Part shown: in pieces, positions 8,538 through 18,598 of the stretch | How the letters are laid out: every line of letters begins with the position of its first letter | Numbering within the stretch: the stretch's first letter is position 1 | Source of the DNA: Vibrio tubiashii | Lineage (GTDB): Bacteria; Pseudomonadota; Gammaproteobacteria; Enterobacterales; Vibrionaceae | DNA: 64,000 bases | NCBI RefSeq assembly: GCF_028551255.1 | Contig: NZ_CP117029.1 | Span: 2,976,001 to 3,040,000 of the forward strand | Direction of reading: 5' to 3' | Program-made: the position numbers and the translations under genes | Notes under the pieces: generated by a model | What the model was told of the DNA's origin: nothing | The model's database searches: none | Seen by the model: the letters and a program-made list of their open reading frames with translations, nothing else

Positions 8538-9014
8538 ATGTTTGATATCGCCCTCTACGAACCAGAAATTGCCCCAAATACGGGTAACATTATTCGTTTA
8601 TGTGCCAACTGCGGTGCCAACCTTCACCTTATCGAGCCGCTAGGTTTTGATCTAGAAGAGAAGAAAGTTCGTCGAGCGGGACTGGATTATCACGACCTAG
8701 CGCGCGTCACGCGCCATAAAGACTATCAAGCATTTGTTGAGTACCTAGAGAAAGAACGCGGTGAGTACCGAATTTTTGCCTGTACAACCAAAACAACAGG
8801 TCATCACGTCGACGCTAATTTCCAGAAAGGTGACGTATTACTGTTCGGCCCAGAAACCCGCGGCTTACCTGCTGAGCTTATTGAAAGTATGCCAATGGAG
8901 CAGCGTATTCGTATTCCAATGATGCCAGACGCACGTAGCCTCAACCTTTCCAATGCCGTCGCTATCATCGCCTTTGAAGCTTGGCGCCAAATGGACTTTG
9001 AAGGGGCGCAGTAG
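8538..9014 (+). CDS. trmL: tRNA (cytidine/uridine-34-2'-O)-methyltransferase
   Basis: A SPOUT methyltransferase of 158 residues that 2'-O-methylates the wobble base of tRNA-Leu isoacceptors with SAM. The family is recognised from [14 protein letters not shown] near the N terminus and the knot motifs GPETRGLP and [20 protein letters not shown] at the C terminus. Length is that of E. coli TrmL (YibK, 157 aa). It has its own leader and is convergent with trpS across a repeat-rich region. Confidence 0.93.
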   Translation: MFDIALYEPEIAPNTGNIIRLCANCGANLHLIEPLGFDLEEKKVRRAGLDYHDLARVTRHKDYQAFVEYLEKERGEYRIFACTTKTTGHHVDANFQKGDVLLFGPETRGLPAELIESMPMEQRIRIPMMPDARSLNLSNAVAIIAFEAWRQMDFEGAQ

Positions 9015-9077
9015 CGAGAAGCGAACGCTTCGCTAGGGATGCGGGACGCGGGATTAGGGAACGGACTTCGTCCTACG

Positions 9078-9172
9078 GAGAGCTGGAGAGCTGGAGAGCT
9101 GGAGAGCTGGAGAGCTGGAGAGCTGGAGAGCTGGAGAGCTGGAGAGCTGGAGAGCTGGAGAGCTGGAGAGCT
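9078..9172 (+). repeat. 8-bp tandem array, unit GAGAGCTG, 11.9 copies
   Basis: Eleven exact GAGAGCTG units and a seventh-eighths copy follow a GGACTTCGTCC hairpin and CTACG. Units are homogeneous. Related arrays with different units are at 36996-37083 and 60973-61043. Confidence 0.95.
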
Positions 9173-9225
9173 AACTTTATTTTTATCGAGCTCCCAAAGA
9201 AATCAACTATTTATTTTTTATAACA

Positions 9226-9285
9226 GTCATCCTCAAGAGGGAGGGACGACCGAGTTGGGGATCGCTTCAAAATCTCGCTTTCCCG
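9226..9285 (+). repeat. Partial copy of the 103-bp palindromic element
   Basis: GTCATCCTCAAGAG and GAGTTGGGGATC match the left arm of the complete copies at 32957, 47459 and 61093. The right arm is absent or decayed, and the sequence passes into the GGGCGCAGCCC module. Confidence 0.75.
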
Positions 9286-9349
9286 AAGCAAAGCGTTCCA
9301 TAGGGCGCAGCCCGTTCCGTTATTCAAAACAAAGCATTTCAAATCGATC

Positions 9350-9380
9350 AAAAAAGCCGATGCTCTTGCATCGGCTTTTA
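9350..9380 (-). terminator. Terminator after trpS
   Basis: On the minus strand GCCGATGC-AAGA-GCATCGGC is a perfect 8-bp stem followed by T6. The plus strand also has a short T run, so it may act on trmL too. Confidence 0.85.
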
Positions 9381-9423
9381 CAACTCTAGCTATCTAGTTA
9401 TCTAGCAGCGCAGCGTTCCAACC

Positions 9424-10461
9424 CTACGGGCGAGCAACAAAACCAACCGCTTCGTATGCTTTCTTCAATGTCTCAGCTGCGCGAGCTGATGCTTTCTCAG
9501 CACCTTGCTTCATCACCTGATCCATATAAGCACGGTCAGCGCGAATGCGGTGGTATTCGGCTTGAATAGGCTCAAGCATAGCTACAAGTGCTTCACCGAC
9601 ATCTTTCTTGAATGGACCGTACATCTCTACACCTTGGTACTTAGCTTCAATCTCTTCAAAGCTCATACCAGTCGCAGCCGAGTAAAGACCCATTAGGTTT
9701 GAAATACCTGCTTTGTTGTCCCAGTCATGAGCAATGCGCGGCGGCGTTTCTGCATCTGTCTGAGCTTTGTTAATCTTCTTGATGATTGACTTAGGCTCTT
9801 CAAGCAGAGTGATCACGTTCTTACGGTTATCATCCGACTTAGACATCTTCTTAGTTGCATCTTGCAGGCTCATCACACGCGCATTCACGGTTGGAATGTA
9901 CGGCTCTGGCACTTGGAAGATTGGCTGCTCTGGCGAGTAGATATTGTTGAAGCGGTTAGCAATATCACGTGCTAGCTCAAGGTGCTGCTTCTGGTCACTA
10001 CCTACAGGCACTTGGTGCGCGCCGTAGAGAAGAATATCTGCTGCCATCAATACTGGGTAGTCAAACAAACCAACGTTCACATCACCAAATTGGCTAGATG
10101 AGTCTTTCGAATAACGTGCAGACTTGTCTTTAAACTGAGTCATTCGGCCCAGTTCGCCCATCTGGGTGTAACAGTTAAGAAGCCAACCAAGTTGAGCATG
10201 CTCTGGTACATGTGACTGAACAAATAGCGTGCTCTTTTGCGGATCAACACCAACTGCAAGACAGATTGCTAGTGCGTCTAGAGTCGCTTCGTGCAACGCT
10301 TTCGGATCTTGGCGAACCGTAATTGCGTGAAGGTCGACAACACAGTATTGGCAATCGTAATCATCTTGCATCTGCTGCCATTGACGTAGAGCACCCAAGT
10401 AGTTACCGATACTTAGTTCACCTGATGGTTGAACACCACTCAATACGATGGGTTTGCTCAT
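9424..10461 (-). CDS. trpS: Tryptophanyl-tRNA synthetase
   Basis: Class I aminoacyl-tRNA synthetase charging tRNA-Trp. The 345 residues include the HIGH-equivalent in [17 protein letters not shown] (about 9-25) and KMSKS at 205-209, with [15 protein letters not shown] between. Length is slightly above E. coli TrpS (334 aa). A terminator-like hairpin separates it from gph upstream, so it probably has its own promoter, although readthrough from the dam-rpe-gph cluster is possible as in E. coli. Confidence 0.97.
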   Translation of the reverse strand: MSKPIVLSGVQPSGELSIGNYLGALRQWQQMQDDYDCQYCVVDLHAITVRQDPKALHEATLDALAICLAVGVDPQKSTLFVQSHVPEHAQLGWLLNCYTQMGELGRMTQFKDKSARYSKDSSSQFGDVNVGLFDYPVLMAADILLYGAHQVPVGSDQKQHLELARDIANRFNNIYSPEQPIFQVPEPYIPTVNARVMSLQDATKKMSKSDDNRKNVITLLEEPKSIIKKINKAQTDAETPPRIAHDWDNKAGISNLMGLYSAATGMSFEEIEAKYQGVEMYGPFKKDVGEALVAMLEPIQAEYHRIRADRAYMDQVMKQGAEKASARAAETLKKAYEAVGFVARP

Positions 10462-10497
10462 GGGAATAATTCCTTTGACTTCTTATGCTAAATAATG

Positions 10498-10530
10498 AAA
10501 AAAACCGCGTGGTTTCTATCCACACGGTTT
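10498..10530 (-). terminator. Terminator between gph and trpS
   Basis: On the minus strand AACCGTGTGG and CCACGCGGTT form a 10-bp stem with one mismatch and a 7-nt loop, followed by a T run. It sits after gph and 36 bases before the trpS start. Confidence 0.8.
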
Positions 10531-10577
10531 ACTCAGTGTACTCATTAACGAGTATTTTAAAAGATCTTTTGTCGCTA

Positions 10578-11258
10578 TTAAGCTGAAACCGTTAAGAGTT
10601 CTGCTAAATCTGCGATGGTATCTGCGACATAATCCGGTTGAGAGGCAGAAATAGGCTCACCGTGGTTGTAGCCATAGGTCAAACCAAACGAATGACAGCC
10701 TGCGTTTTTCGCTGCTTTGATATCGTTACTTGAATCACCTACCATCAACATTTCTTGTGGCTGACAGCCATGTTTCTCAAGCAGCCAGTTCAATGCCATT
10801 GGGTTAGGTTTTTTCTCTGGGAACGTATCGCCACCAATCACATCAACAAAGTACTTATCAATGCCGTGCTTCGCTAGAACCTCAGGGACAAACTTCGATG
10901 GCTTATTAGTCACAAGCGCCATGGTAAAGCCCGCTTTGTGCAGCTCTACCAAGGTTTCCTTTACCGCTGGGTAGAGGTGGCTGAGCTTGTGTCCGCTTTG
11001 CTCATAGTAGTCATCAAACAGAACGCGCGCTTTGGCATGCAGTTCTGGATCTAAATCTGGTGAGACTGTTAGGCTGCGGCTCAGTGAACGACCAATAAGA
11101 ACATCAGCGCCGTTACCTACATAGTCACGCACTTGCTCTTCTGTCACCGCTGGGTAGCCTAATGCTTGTACCGCTTGGTCAGCAGCAACCGCCAAATCAG
11201 GCACACTATCAAGTAGCGTCCCGTCTAAATCGAATGCGATTAACTTAATGTTGCTCAT
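10578..11258 (-). CDS. gph: Phosphoglycolate phosphatase
   Basis: HAD-superfamily hydrolase that removes 2-phosphoglycolate formed during DNA repair. The 226-residue protein starts MSNIKLIAFDLDGTLLDS with the nucleophile motif DxDGT, followed by motif II in ALVTNKPSK and motif III in MVGDSSNDIKAAKNAG. ATG 11258 lies four bases after the rpe stop, so it is coupled to rpe; a longer in-frame extension overlapping rpe is rejected. The gene order dam-rpe-gph-trpS is conserved in gammaproteobacteria. Confidence 0.94.
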   Translation of the reverse strand: MSNIKLIAFDLDGTLLDSVPDLAVAADQAVQALGYPAVTEEQVRDYVGNGADVLIGRSLSRSLTVSPDLDPELHAKARVLFDDYYEQSGHKLSHLYPAVKETLVELHKAGFTMALVTNKPSKFVPEVLAKHGIDKYFVDVIGGDTFPEKKPNPMALNWLLEKHGCQPQEMLMVGDSSNDIKAAKNAGCHSFGLTYGYNHGEPISASQPDYVADTIADLAELLTVSA

Positions 11259-11262
11259 TGAA

Positions 11263-11934
11263 TTAGTTAACCTTAGCCAGTTCTGCACGCATTTCATCGA
11301 TCACTTGTTTGTAATCTGGCTGGTTGAAGATAGCCGAACCTGCGACGAACATATCCGCGCCTGCTTCTGCGATCTCTTTGATGTTTTCAACCTTCACACC
11401 ACCATCAATTTCCAAGCGAATATCGCGACCAGATTCATCAATCATTTTGCGTACTGCGCGTAGCTTATCGAGTGTTTTTGGAATGAAGGATTGACCACCA
11501 AAGCCAGGGTTCACTGACATCAGAAGAATCATGTCTACTTTGTCGATGATGTACTCAAGGTGAGACAGCGGCGTCGCTGGGTTGAGTACCACACCCGCTT
11601 TACAGCCATGCTCTTTGATAAGCTGAAGTGTGCGATCAACGTGCTCAGAGGCTTCAATATGGAAAGTGATCATAGACGCACCTGCTTTAGCGAAGTCAGG
11701 AATAATGCGATCCACTGGCTTCACCATTAGGTGTACATCGATTGGTGCAGTAATACCATAGTCACGCAGTGCCTGACAGATAGGCGCACCAAAGGTTAGG
11801 TTAGGTACGTAGTGATTGTCCATCACATCAAAATGAACCACATCTGCCCCTGCTGCGAGTACTTTTTCTACGTCTTCGCCTAAGCGAGCCATATCCGCAG
11901 ACAGAATTGATGGAGCGATAAGGAAATCTTTCAT
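11263..11934 (-). CDS. rpe: Ribulose-phosphate 3-epimerase
   Basis: Interconverts ribulose 5-phosphate and xylulose 5-phosphate in the pentose phosphate pathway. A 223-residue TIM barrel beginning [20 protein letters not shown], with metal and catalytic blocks [28 protein letters not shown] and EIDGGV, all standard for Rpe. It sits between dam and gph on the minus strand and is four bases from gph. Confidence 0.97.
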   Translation of the reverse strand: MKDFLIAPSILSADMARLGEDVEKVLAAGADVVHFDVMDNHYVPNLTFGAPICQALRDYGITAPIDVHLMVKPVDRIIPDFAKAGASMITFHIEASEHVDRTLQLIKEHGCKAGVVLNPATPLSHLEYIIDKVDMILLMSVNPGFGGQSFIPKTLDKLRAVRKMIDESGRDIRLEIDGGVKVENIKEIAEAGADMFVAGSAIFNQPDYKQVIDEMRAELAKVN

Positions 11935-12040
11935 ACCTGACCTCTAGTATTGATTGGGCATCATTGCACACTGAAGAAACTTTGCGCGCAATTCTACCTA
12001 AGCTAGAGGTGAGATGATAGAGAAGTGTGATGAAATGTGA

Positions 12041-12868
12041 TTATTTGCATTCAACAGGTTTGAATAGCGCAAGAAGTTCATCAACTTTGTTACGCCCTGC
12101 TCCATTGCGGCTAATCGTGCGTTTCACCTTAACGACATTGAGCTCAGCGCCATGATAGAGACGACGAGTCAAAGTGGTATCGTGGTTCGAAATCAGCACT
12201 GGAATACCACGCTCAACCGCCGCTCTCTCAGCCACATCGGCCAAAGCCGCTTGGTCATCAAGAGTGAAACCATTACCTGCATACGAGGTGAAATTAGCTG
12301 TCGTCGACAGCGGCGCATACGGCGGATCACAGTAGACAACACTGCCTTTGCGCGCACGCTTAAAAGTCTCGTGGTAGCCTTCACAGACAAACGTCGCTTT
12401 CTTGGCTTTTTCGGCAAAGAACTCTAATTCAGCTTCCGGGAAATAAGGCTTTTTGTACGAACCAAACGGGACATTAAAGCCACCTTTTTTGTTGTAACGG
12501 CACAAGCCATTAAAACCAAAGCGGTTCATATACAGGAACGCCAAAGAACGATACATCACATCATCTGTGGCATTGAACTGGCTGCGAATATCGAGGTAAG
12601 CCTCTTTGCGATTATTCTCAGGGCAGAACCAACGCTTCGCCTCAGTAATGTACTCTTGCGGGTTTTCTTTGAGGAGGTTGTACAGGTTTATCAGATCTGG
12701 GTTGATGTCTGCGAGCAAGTACTGATCATAGTCAGTGTTTAGAAATACAGACCCAGCACCTACGAACGGTTCTACCAGCTTACGAGCTTCTGGCAAGTGA
12801 CGCTGAATATCTTCGACAAGTCCGTATTTTCCACCTGCCCATTTCAGGAAGGCTCGCTGCTTCTTCAT
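12041..12868 (-). CDS. dam: DNA adenine methyltransferase (GATC)
   Basis: Methylates N6 of adenine in GATC for mismatch-repair strand choice and replication control; dam is essential in Vibrio cholerae. The 275 residues carry the SAM-binding FLKWAGGKYGLVEDI (7-21), VEPFVGAGS near 32-40 and the catalytic DPPY at 181-184, the order of an alpha-class amino methyltransferase. It lies between damX and rpe as in E. coli. Confidence 0.97.
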   Translation of the reverse strand: MKKQRAFLKWAGGKYGLVEDIQRHLPEARKLVEPFVGAGSVFLNTDYDQYLLADINPDLINLYNLLKENPQEYITEAKRWFCPENNRKEAYLDIRSQFNATDDVMYRSLAFLYMNRFGFNGLCRYNKKGGFNVPFGSYKKPYFPEAELEFFAEKAKKATFVCEGYHETFKRARKGSVVYCDPPYAPLSTTANFTSYAGNGFTLDDQAALADVAERAAVERGIPVLISNHDTTLTRRLYHGAELNVVKVKRTISRNGAGRNKVDELLALFKPVECK

Positions 12869-12961
12869 CTACTGCTCTATCTATCAACCACAAATTAAGG
12901 CTGCGGAATGTAACATATTTTGTAATTAATCTCAGACAATTTTCTGGATTACACCCAGTTT

Positions 12962-14482
12962 CTAATTATCTTGATTGCCACGGTCAATCTCTCGTTGCAC
13001 TTGACTGAGAGACTTGGCCCAAGGCTCTACGTTTTGCAGCTCAGTAGACAACCCTTGTACCGCATCACGCGCCACTTGAATGGTTGGATAGTTTTGGTAC
13101 GTCACTATGTACCAATCCACCCCATTGCGTTGAGTTGGATAGATAAAGACCTGATTGGCGAGCTGGTGACGATCAATAAAATTCTGCACTTCCTCAAGTG
13201 AGTTCACTGCCGCTAACTGGAGAGTGTAACTACGTGGAGAAAAGCTTTTCAGCTCATCTTTAGTGAAAGAAAACTTAATCACGGTAGGACTTGGCGCCGC
13301 TTCCTCTTCAGCAGCGCTTTCTGCTACGGCTTCGGAATCTGAAGTCACTGCCGCTTGAGGCTCGGTAACCTGCTCAGTTTTCGATTGCTCGACAACTTGT
13401 TCGATTTTGCTGGTATCCGCCTGCTCAGGTTTGCCTTCCATCAGAGCATCAACCACATCAGAGGTAATCACTACGCGCTGATGATCTTCATCGGTATCAC
13501 CAACACTCGATATTTGTTCAGTCACATCCTGTGGTAGCGAGAGCGAATCATCTTCAGCATTCGCCATGGTTGGATCAACCACAGGTTCAGGTTCAATCGT
13601 TGCAGCTGTGCTTTCTGCGCTCGTGCTCTTTTCCGATAGTGTCGGTATTGCCGTCTGTTCGATAGATTCTGTGATTTGCTGAGCTTTGTCATCTGGTGAT
13701 GGTTGCGACATCATCCACCAGTAACCACCGCCGATTAACACCAACAGCGTGATAACCAACAGTGCAATGTTGATTGGTGAACCCACAATTGAGCGGATAA
13801 TGATCCTTTTTTCCACTTTTTGATCCCCTAAAGCCATGATTTCGCCAGGATGATGAGCAACCGTTCGATACGCGTTTCGAACGCGCTTTTCCATGTCATC
13901 TTCGACAAACCGAATCACCAATTGTTCAAAGAATCGATCCGCTTCCTCTTGGCTAAGTGGTTCAATTTCAAGATCAATCGGCTTGTGTTCTTGACCATAA
14001 CTCAATCGGGTCAGTAATGCATCTAGACTGTTCGATTGAGCGAACAACAGCACATTCACCGTCCAGCCTGGATTAACCTGAGCTTCAAGTACCAACATCC
14101 ACAGTTCAGAAACGAAGGACTCGGTCAGCAGATGCGCATCATCGATCGCTATCACTACATCACAGGTCTCGCCCTGCATGATACGTGTGAAAGACTCGAC
14201 GAGAGAATCAGCCGGATTAAAAAGAGGTTCGGAAATAAGTTGAGAGAGGATAGTTGAGCGACGTTGAGATTCATCTTGATTGGGGTAGCACATCAGCAAC
14301 GACTGGTTTTTATCTTGCGCCCAAGCTTCTAGATAATATTGTGCCAGCCAAGTCTTACCCGCACCTGATGCACCACCAAGTGTGACCAAATTCGAGCCAA
14401 AATTAGTCAACAGCTGCAAACGTTCTAGCAGTTCTGTTTGTGAATCTAACTCCAACACACGTGGATCATGCGCCAAGCTCAT
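12962..14482 (-). CDS. damX: Cell-division protein DamX (ATPase-like and SPOR domains)
   Basis: About 506 residues. An N-terminal cytoplasmic AAA-like domain holds the P-loop GGASGAGKTW (36-45) and an IDDAH Walker B-like motif. One membrane helix (INIALLVITLLVLIGGGYWW, about 230-250) follows, then an acidic low-complexity periplasmic linker and a C-terminal SPOR domain (YTLQLAAVNSLEEVQNFI onward) that binds denuded septal peptidoglycan. E. coli DamX keeps only the later parts; an ATPase-like N domain is usual in Vibrio. Start at ATG 14482 by similarity (MSLAHDPRVLEL); a TTG 39 bases upstream with GAGG before it is a real alternative. Confidence 0.88.
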   Translation of the reverse strand: MSLAHDPRVLELDSQTELLERLQLLTNFGSNLVTLGGASGAGKTWLAQYYLEAWAQDKNQSLLMCYPNQDESQRRSTILSQLISEPLFNPADSLVESFTRIMQGETCDVVIAIDDAHLLTESFVSELWMLVLEAQVNPGWTVNVLLFAQSNSLDALLTRLSYGQEHKPIDLEIEPLSQEEADRFFEQLVIRFVEDDMEKRVRNAYRTVAHHPGEIMALGDQKVEKRIIIRSIVGSPINIALLVITLLVLIGGGYWWMMSQPSPDDKAQQITESIEQTAIPTLSEKSTSAESTAATIEPEPVVDPTMANAEDDSLSLPQDVTEQISSVGDTDEDHQRVVITSDVVDALMEGKPEQADTSKIEQVVEQSKTEQVTEPQAAVTSDSEAVAESAAEEEAAPSPTVIKFSFTKDELKSFSPRSYTLQLAAVNSLEEVQNFIDRHQLANQVFIYPTQRNGVDWYIVTYQNYPTIQVARDAVQGLSTELQNVEPWAKSLSQVQREIDRGNQDN

Positions 14483-14574
14483 TACGTTATCCCAATGAAA
14501 ATACGAGTAATACCAAGCCAACGCTTTAACCTCGTAAGGGCAAAGGTCAGATTGGTACTACAAAACAAAAAGAT

Positions 14575-15663
14575 TTAAACAGTGCGCGCGAAGTCGATAG
14601 CTTGTTCAATGATCGATTCTGGAACACCTTTAACTACTTCAGCAGTCCCTATGCTGGTAGGGAGTACAAGGCGAAGCTCACCAGAAAGTACTTTCTTATC
14701 ACGCATCATATGCTTCATGAAATCAGCAAATGACATCGTTTCTGGAGTATGTACTGGTAGCTGGGCTCTTTTCAGTATAGAAATAATTCGCTCAATTTGC
14801 TGCTCATTGATAAGGCCTTGAAGTTGAGCGGTTTTTGCAGCCATCACTGTGCCTGCAGAAACAGCTTCACCATGTAGCCAATTACCATAACCTAACTCAG
14901 CTTCGATCGCATGACCAAATGTATGACCTAGGTTCAGCAATGCGCGAATTCCTGACTCTTTTTCGTCCTGAGCAACCACTTCCGCTTTAATCTCACAGCA
15001 GCGAGCAATGGCGTAAGTAAGAGCTTGTTCATCAAGTTGATACAGCTTATCGAGGTTTTCTTCTAACCAAACAAAGAAGTCTTGATCGTAGATGATGCCG
15101 TACTTGATGACTTCGGAAATACCGGCAGCAAACTCTCTTTGCGGTAAGGTTTTTAGACAATCTGTATCGATAACCACCGCTTTAGGTTGGTAGAAGGCAC
15201 CAATCATGTTCTTGCCGAGTTTGTGGTTAACCGCCGTTTTACCACCCACAGATGAGTCAACTTGAGACAGCAACGTCGTCGGGATCTGGATAAAGTCGAC
15301 ACCGCGCTGGTAACAGGCCGCAGCGAAACCCACTAAATCACCAATCACGCCACCACCGAGCGCAACCACCACCACATCACGGGCGTAATTGCCTTCAAGT
15401 AGGAAGCTCATAATGGTGTTAAAGGTGTCTAATGATTTGTACTGTTCGCCATCAGGCAGCTCAAGAACCGTTGCTTCACAGCCTTGTTGCTCGATAAGAG
15501 AGAGGATTTTATCCGCATACAGTGGCGCTACAGTGACATTAGAAATCACCACCACTTTTTGTTTTGCCGATAAGAAAGAAAGGTGGGCCGGATCATTAAA
15601 TAATCCGGCACCAATTGAGATTGGATAGCTACGCTCATCTAAGCTGACCGTAATCCGTTCCAT
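14575..15663 (-). CDS. aroB: 3-dehydroquinate synthase
   Basis: Second shikimate-pathway enzyme, converting DAHP to 3-dehydroquinate with NAD and a divalent metal. The 362 residues include [12 protein letters not shown], the NAD loop [32 protein letters not shown], and metal ligands in the [12 protein letters not shown] and LHGEAVS blocks. It lies 28 bases after aroK and upstream of damX in the conserved aroK-aroB-damX-dam order. Confidence 0.97.
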   Translation of the reverse strand: MERITVSLDERSYPISIGAGLFNDPAHLSFLSAKQKVVVISNVTVAPLYADKILSLIEQQGCEATVLELPDGEQYKSLDTFNTIMSFLLEGNYARDVVVVALGGGVIGDLVGFAAACYQRGVDFIQIPTTLLSQVDSSVGGKTAVNHKLGKNMIGAFYQPKAVVIDTDCLKTLPQREFAAGISEVIKYGIIYDQDFFVWLEENLDKLYQLDEQALTYAIARCCEIKAEVVAQDEKESGIRALLNLGHTFGHAIEAELGYGNWLHGEAVSAGTVMAAKTAQLQGLINEQQIERIISILKRAQLPVHTPETMSFADFMKHMMRDKKVLSGELRLVLPTSIGTAEVVKGVPESIIEQAIDFARTV

Positions 15664-15691
15664 GGGTATTCTCCAGTTGCTAAAAAAAGTC

Positions 15692-16210
15692 TTAACGTTC
15701 TTCTAGCATTTTTACGATCTGGTTGGCTACCACTTTTGCACTTTGATCGTCTGTACGTACTGTGTAATCCGCAATTTCTTCGTAAAGTGGGTTGCGTTCG
15801 CCAGCTAGCGATTCAAGCACGTCACGTGGATTATCAGTTTGTAATAATGGTCGCTTCTTGTCGCGGTTAGTGCGCGCAAGCTGCTTTTCAATCGTTGTTT
15901 CAAGGTAAACAACAATACCGCGTGCAGAAAGACGATTGCGGTTTTCTTTGCTCTTGATTGAACCACCACCGGTCGCAAGTACAATACCTTGCTCTTCCGT
16001 TAGGTCGTTAATCACTTTTTCCTCGCGATCGCGGAAGCCTTCTTCACCTTCTACGTCAAATACCCAAGCGATATCTGCGCCAGTACGTTCTTCAATAACG
16101 GTATCAGAATCAACAAACTCCATATGAAGCTGTTGAGCTAGGTGTCTACCAATTGTGCTTTTGCCGGCACCCATAGGGCCAACAAGGAAAATATTGCGTT
16201 TCTCAGCCAT
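15692..16210 (-). CDS. aroK: Shikimate kinase I
   Basis: Phosphorylates shikimate at the 3-hydroxyl. The 172-residue P-loop kinase has GPMGAGKST (11-19), shikimate-binding DSD and FRDREE segments, GGG in ATGGGS and the lid [14 protein letters not shown] segment. Same length class as E. coli AroK. Coupled to aroB. The 176-bp gap to pilQ has no clear terminator, so pilMNOPQ transcription may read into aroKB. Confidence 0.96.
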   Translation of the reverse strand: MAEKRNIFLVGPMGAGKSTIGRHLAQQLHMEFVDSDTVIEERTGADIAWVFDVEGEEGFRDREEKVINDLTEEQGIVLATGGGSIKSKENRNRLSARGIVVYLETTIEKQLARTNRDKKRPLLQTDNPRDVLESLAGERNPLYEEIADYTVRTDDQSAKVVANQIVKMLEER

Positions 16211-16386
16211 GTTTAGCAGTAATTTACAACGTTAATTCAATGACATCGCCACAAGAAAAGCCAGTGTGATACTAGCGATGGAGATGCTTGTGGCACCGAT
16301 TCCTCACAGATAATTCGTGATAAGACCCGAAATTATCTAGATAAGGTGCCATTAATGCAAATTTATTTTCGTCCCTAACCAAAATC

Positions 16387-18081
16387 TTACTCAATCACGA
16401 CCTTTGGGGTGACAAAAATTAACAGTTCACTTTTGCCCATTTGTTGGTAAGTACGACGAAATAGCGCCCCTAGCAGAGGCAAATCACCAAAGAAAGGTAC
16501 TTTGTCGACTGCATCTGTCACGCTGTGTTGGAAAATGCCTCCGAGCACCACGGTTTCTCCATTCTCCACCAGCACTTGGGTGCCAATTCTTTGGGTGTTG
16601 ATCGCCACCGCTTCTCCTGTACCGGTTTTCACCACATCACCTGGCCTATCTTGGGTCACGCTCAAATCCAGAATTAGCCGATTATCTGGGGTAATCTGTG
16701 GCGTAACTTTTAAACTGAGCACTGCCTTCTTAAACGAAACGCTGGTTGCCCCACTTGAAGATGACTCTAGATAAGGAATCTCGCTGCCCTGCTCAATATA
16801 GGCAGGCTTTTTATTAGTGGTGATCAAACGCGGGCTTGAGATGACTTCTGCTTTCGACTCTCTTTGTAATGCCGATAGCTCAAGGTCAAGCAACATGTCG
16901 GAGCCAAGCTTAGCGACTTGAAATGCAACGGTCGAAGCATTAGCTGAGGTGGCGCCAAGATTCACGTTTAGCATGTCATCGATTGGCACCACATCGAATA
17001 CGTTATCTTCAATGCTGGCACCAATAGAAGTACTGCCGTTGGTGTTACTAAATCCCCAACGTACCCCAAGCTCATCCAAGTTGCCTTCATTAACCGTAAC
17101 AATCCTTGCTTCGATTTGCACCTGCTTAACTGGGATATCGAGTGATTCGACAATAGAACGAATGACATCAACATTTTGCTCTAAGTCTCGAATCAATAGG
17201 GCGTTGGTGCGCTCGTCCACACTCAAAGACCCCCTCGGAGACAGCATACTAAACTCTCCGCCACCATCGATTAAGTCAGCAATATCGGCCGCCTTGGCAA
17301 ACTTAATTTGGATGATATCCGACAACAGTTCCCCTAGCTGTTCCTTTAAACGCGCTTTCTCCAGCATCTGCTGCTCACGGGCATCCAGTTCCGCTTTTGG
17401 CGCGACCAAAACAATGCTTCCTTCGACACGTTTATCTAACCCTTTGACCTGAAGGATGATATCGAGCACCTTCTGCCATGACACCTCCTCAAGGCGTAAA
17501 GTCAGATTGCCCGTCACCGAATCGGAAACAACCAAGTTGAAATCATTGTAATCGGCGATCAATTGCAGCACATTTCTAACCGGAATATCTTGAAAGTTAA
17601 GTGATAATTTCTTGCCTGGCTTATCGAGAAGACTTGTTTTGTCTACCTGCTGACCATCACGACTGCTCACCACGGTCACTTGTAATCGAGTCCCTTCAAG
17701 TTGGTCTTGGTAACGAAAGTCCCCATTAATTACTGCTATCAACTCGACCTTGTCTGGATGGCGAAAGACTTCAATATCACGCACCGCAGTGCCAAACTCG
17801 GTCACGTCAAATACCTTGATTAACGCTTCTGTCACTTGGGTTTGTGGCAAGGTAATACTTAACCCCTGCGCCACTTTTTGTATATCGACCACAGCACGAG
17901 AGTCAGACAAGGTTAGAACAATTTGCGCGTTGCGCTGCTCATCAAGTTTAAAATCCAAGCCTTGCAGCAGATTGTCCTTTTGCTCTTGGGCATAAACAAC
18001 ACAGGGGAGGAACACCACAAACAAGGTGAACCATTGCAAACAGCTTCTAGCAAAAGCCACCAATCCTTTTATCCTATTCAT
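16387..18081 (-). CDS. pilQ: Type IV pilus secretin PilQ
   Basis: Outer-membrane secretin through which the competence/ChiRP-type pilus passes. The 564-residue precursor has a signal peptide ending near VYAQ, an AMIN-like peptidoglycan-binding segment, an STN/N0 domain (LNFQDIPVRNVLQLIADYNDFN), an N1 domain and the C-terminal secretin core (VQIEARIVTVNEG ... SRPRLITTN-type strand ... GETVVLGGIF ... VPFFGDLPLLGALFR). It is shorter than the Neisseria or Pseudomonas PilQ because it carries fewer AMIN repeats. Last gene of pilMNOPQ, 13 bases after pilP. Confidence 0.95.
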   Translation of the reverse strand: MNRIKGLVAFARSCLQWFTLFVVFLPCVVYAQEQKDNLLQGLDFKLDEQRNAQIVLTLSDSRAVVDIQKVAQGLSITLPQTQVTEALIKVFDVTEFGTAVRDIEVFRHPDKVELIAVINGDFRYQDQLEGTRLQVTVVSSRDGQQVDKTSLLDKPGKKLSLNFQDIPVRNVLQLIADYNDFNLVVSDSVTGNLTLRLEEVSWQKVLDIILQVKGLDKRVEGSIVLVAPKAELDAREQQMLEKARLKEQLGELLSDIIQIKFAKAADIADLIDGGGEFSMLSPRGSLSVDERTNALLIRDLEQNVDVIRSIVESLDIPVKQVQIEARIVTVNEGNLDELGVRWGFSNTNGSTSIGASIEDNVFDVVPIDDMLNVNLGATSANASTVAFQVAKLGSDMLLDLELSALQRESKAEVISSPRLITTNKKPAYIEQGSEIPYLESSSSGATSVSFKKAVLSLKVTPQITPDNRLILDLSVTQDRPGDVVKTGTGEAVAINTQRIGTQVLVENGETVVLGGIFQHSVTDAVDKVPFFGDLPLLGALFRRTYQQMGKSELLIFVTPKVVIE

Positions 18082-18094
18082 CTCAATCTATTCT

Positions 18095-18598
18095 CTACTT
18101 AAGTGCTAATTTGGTATTACGTAACTGCCAACATCCGAGACCGTCTGCGATGGCTTCTCGCACCAACACATAGCCATCAGTAACCTTAGTCACCTTGCCA
18201 TGATTCAGCCCCAGATAACTGCCCGAGTTAACCTGTACTAAGTGACCGGTTGGCGCCTCAATAAGCGCTGACTTGCTTCCACCTCGACTCATCACACCTT
18301 TTAGTCGTAGTTGGCTCAACGGAAAAGTCGCCAACTGACTCGCGTTGCGTTTAGGTTGCCAACAATCTTTTGCTAACTTTTGCTGGTTAATGGACAGTGC
18401 AGCTTGGGGTAGCTCGAATGGCTGCCTAATTTGATGGGAAGTGTAGTGAGAGCTTTGAACATCAATGACAGGGGCAAGCTCATACACCTCTACTTCAACC
18501 CCACGCTTAAGTTGCGCTAGGTATTCCTCAAGAGGAGCTTGGTTTGCCTTGCAGCCAGAAACCAAAGCAATCAAAGGCAATAGCCAGTTAACTTTCAT
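18095..18598 (-). CDS. pilP: Type IV pilus lipoprotein PilP
   Basis: 167 residues. The N terminus MKVNWLLPLIALVSGCKA ends in a lipobox-like LVSGC, so it is an inner-membrane lipoprotein. The C-terminal beta domain contains LRLKGVM and LVQVNSGSYLGLNHGKVTKV, the PilP hallmark that docks PilQ to the PilNO complex. It overlaps pilO by 11 bases and precedes pilQ by 13. Confidence 0.9.
   Translation of the reverse strand: MKVNWLLPLIALVSGCKANQAPLEEYLAQLKRGVEVEVYELAPVIDVQSSHYTSHQIRQPFELPQAALSINQQKLAKDCWQPKRNASQLATFPLSQLRLKGVMSRGGSKSALIEAPTGHLVQVNSGSYLGLNHGKVTKVTDGYVLVREAIADGLGCWQLRNTKLALK

Larger units (their letters stand above)
9015..9423. other. Composite repeat region between trmL and trpS
   Basis: About 400 bases without a real gene. 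They hold, in order, a GGACTTCGTCC mini-hairpin (9063-9073), an 8-bp tandem array (9078-9172), the left arm of the 103-bp palindrome (from 9226), a GGGCGCAGCCC mini-hairpin (9303-9313), the trpS terminator, and a short inverted relic of the octamer (about 9384-9406, units GATAACTA and GATAGCTA on the minus strand). An open frame through the array is repeat-driven and rejected. Confidence 0.8.

Noticed and set aside
9039..9389. 116-codon open frame with repeated SWRAGELE
   Set aside because: It is produced by the 8-bp tandem array read in frame; no ribosome site and it ends in repeat debris.
16949..17452. 167-codon plus-strand frame inside pilQ
   Set aside because: Antisense shadow of a clear secretin; composition Ser/Thr-rich and no motif.
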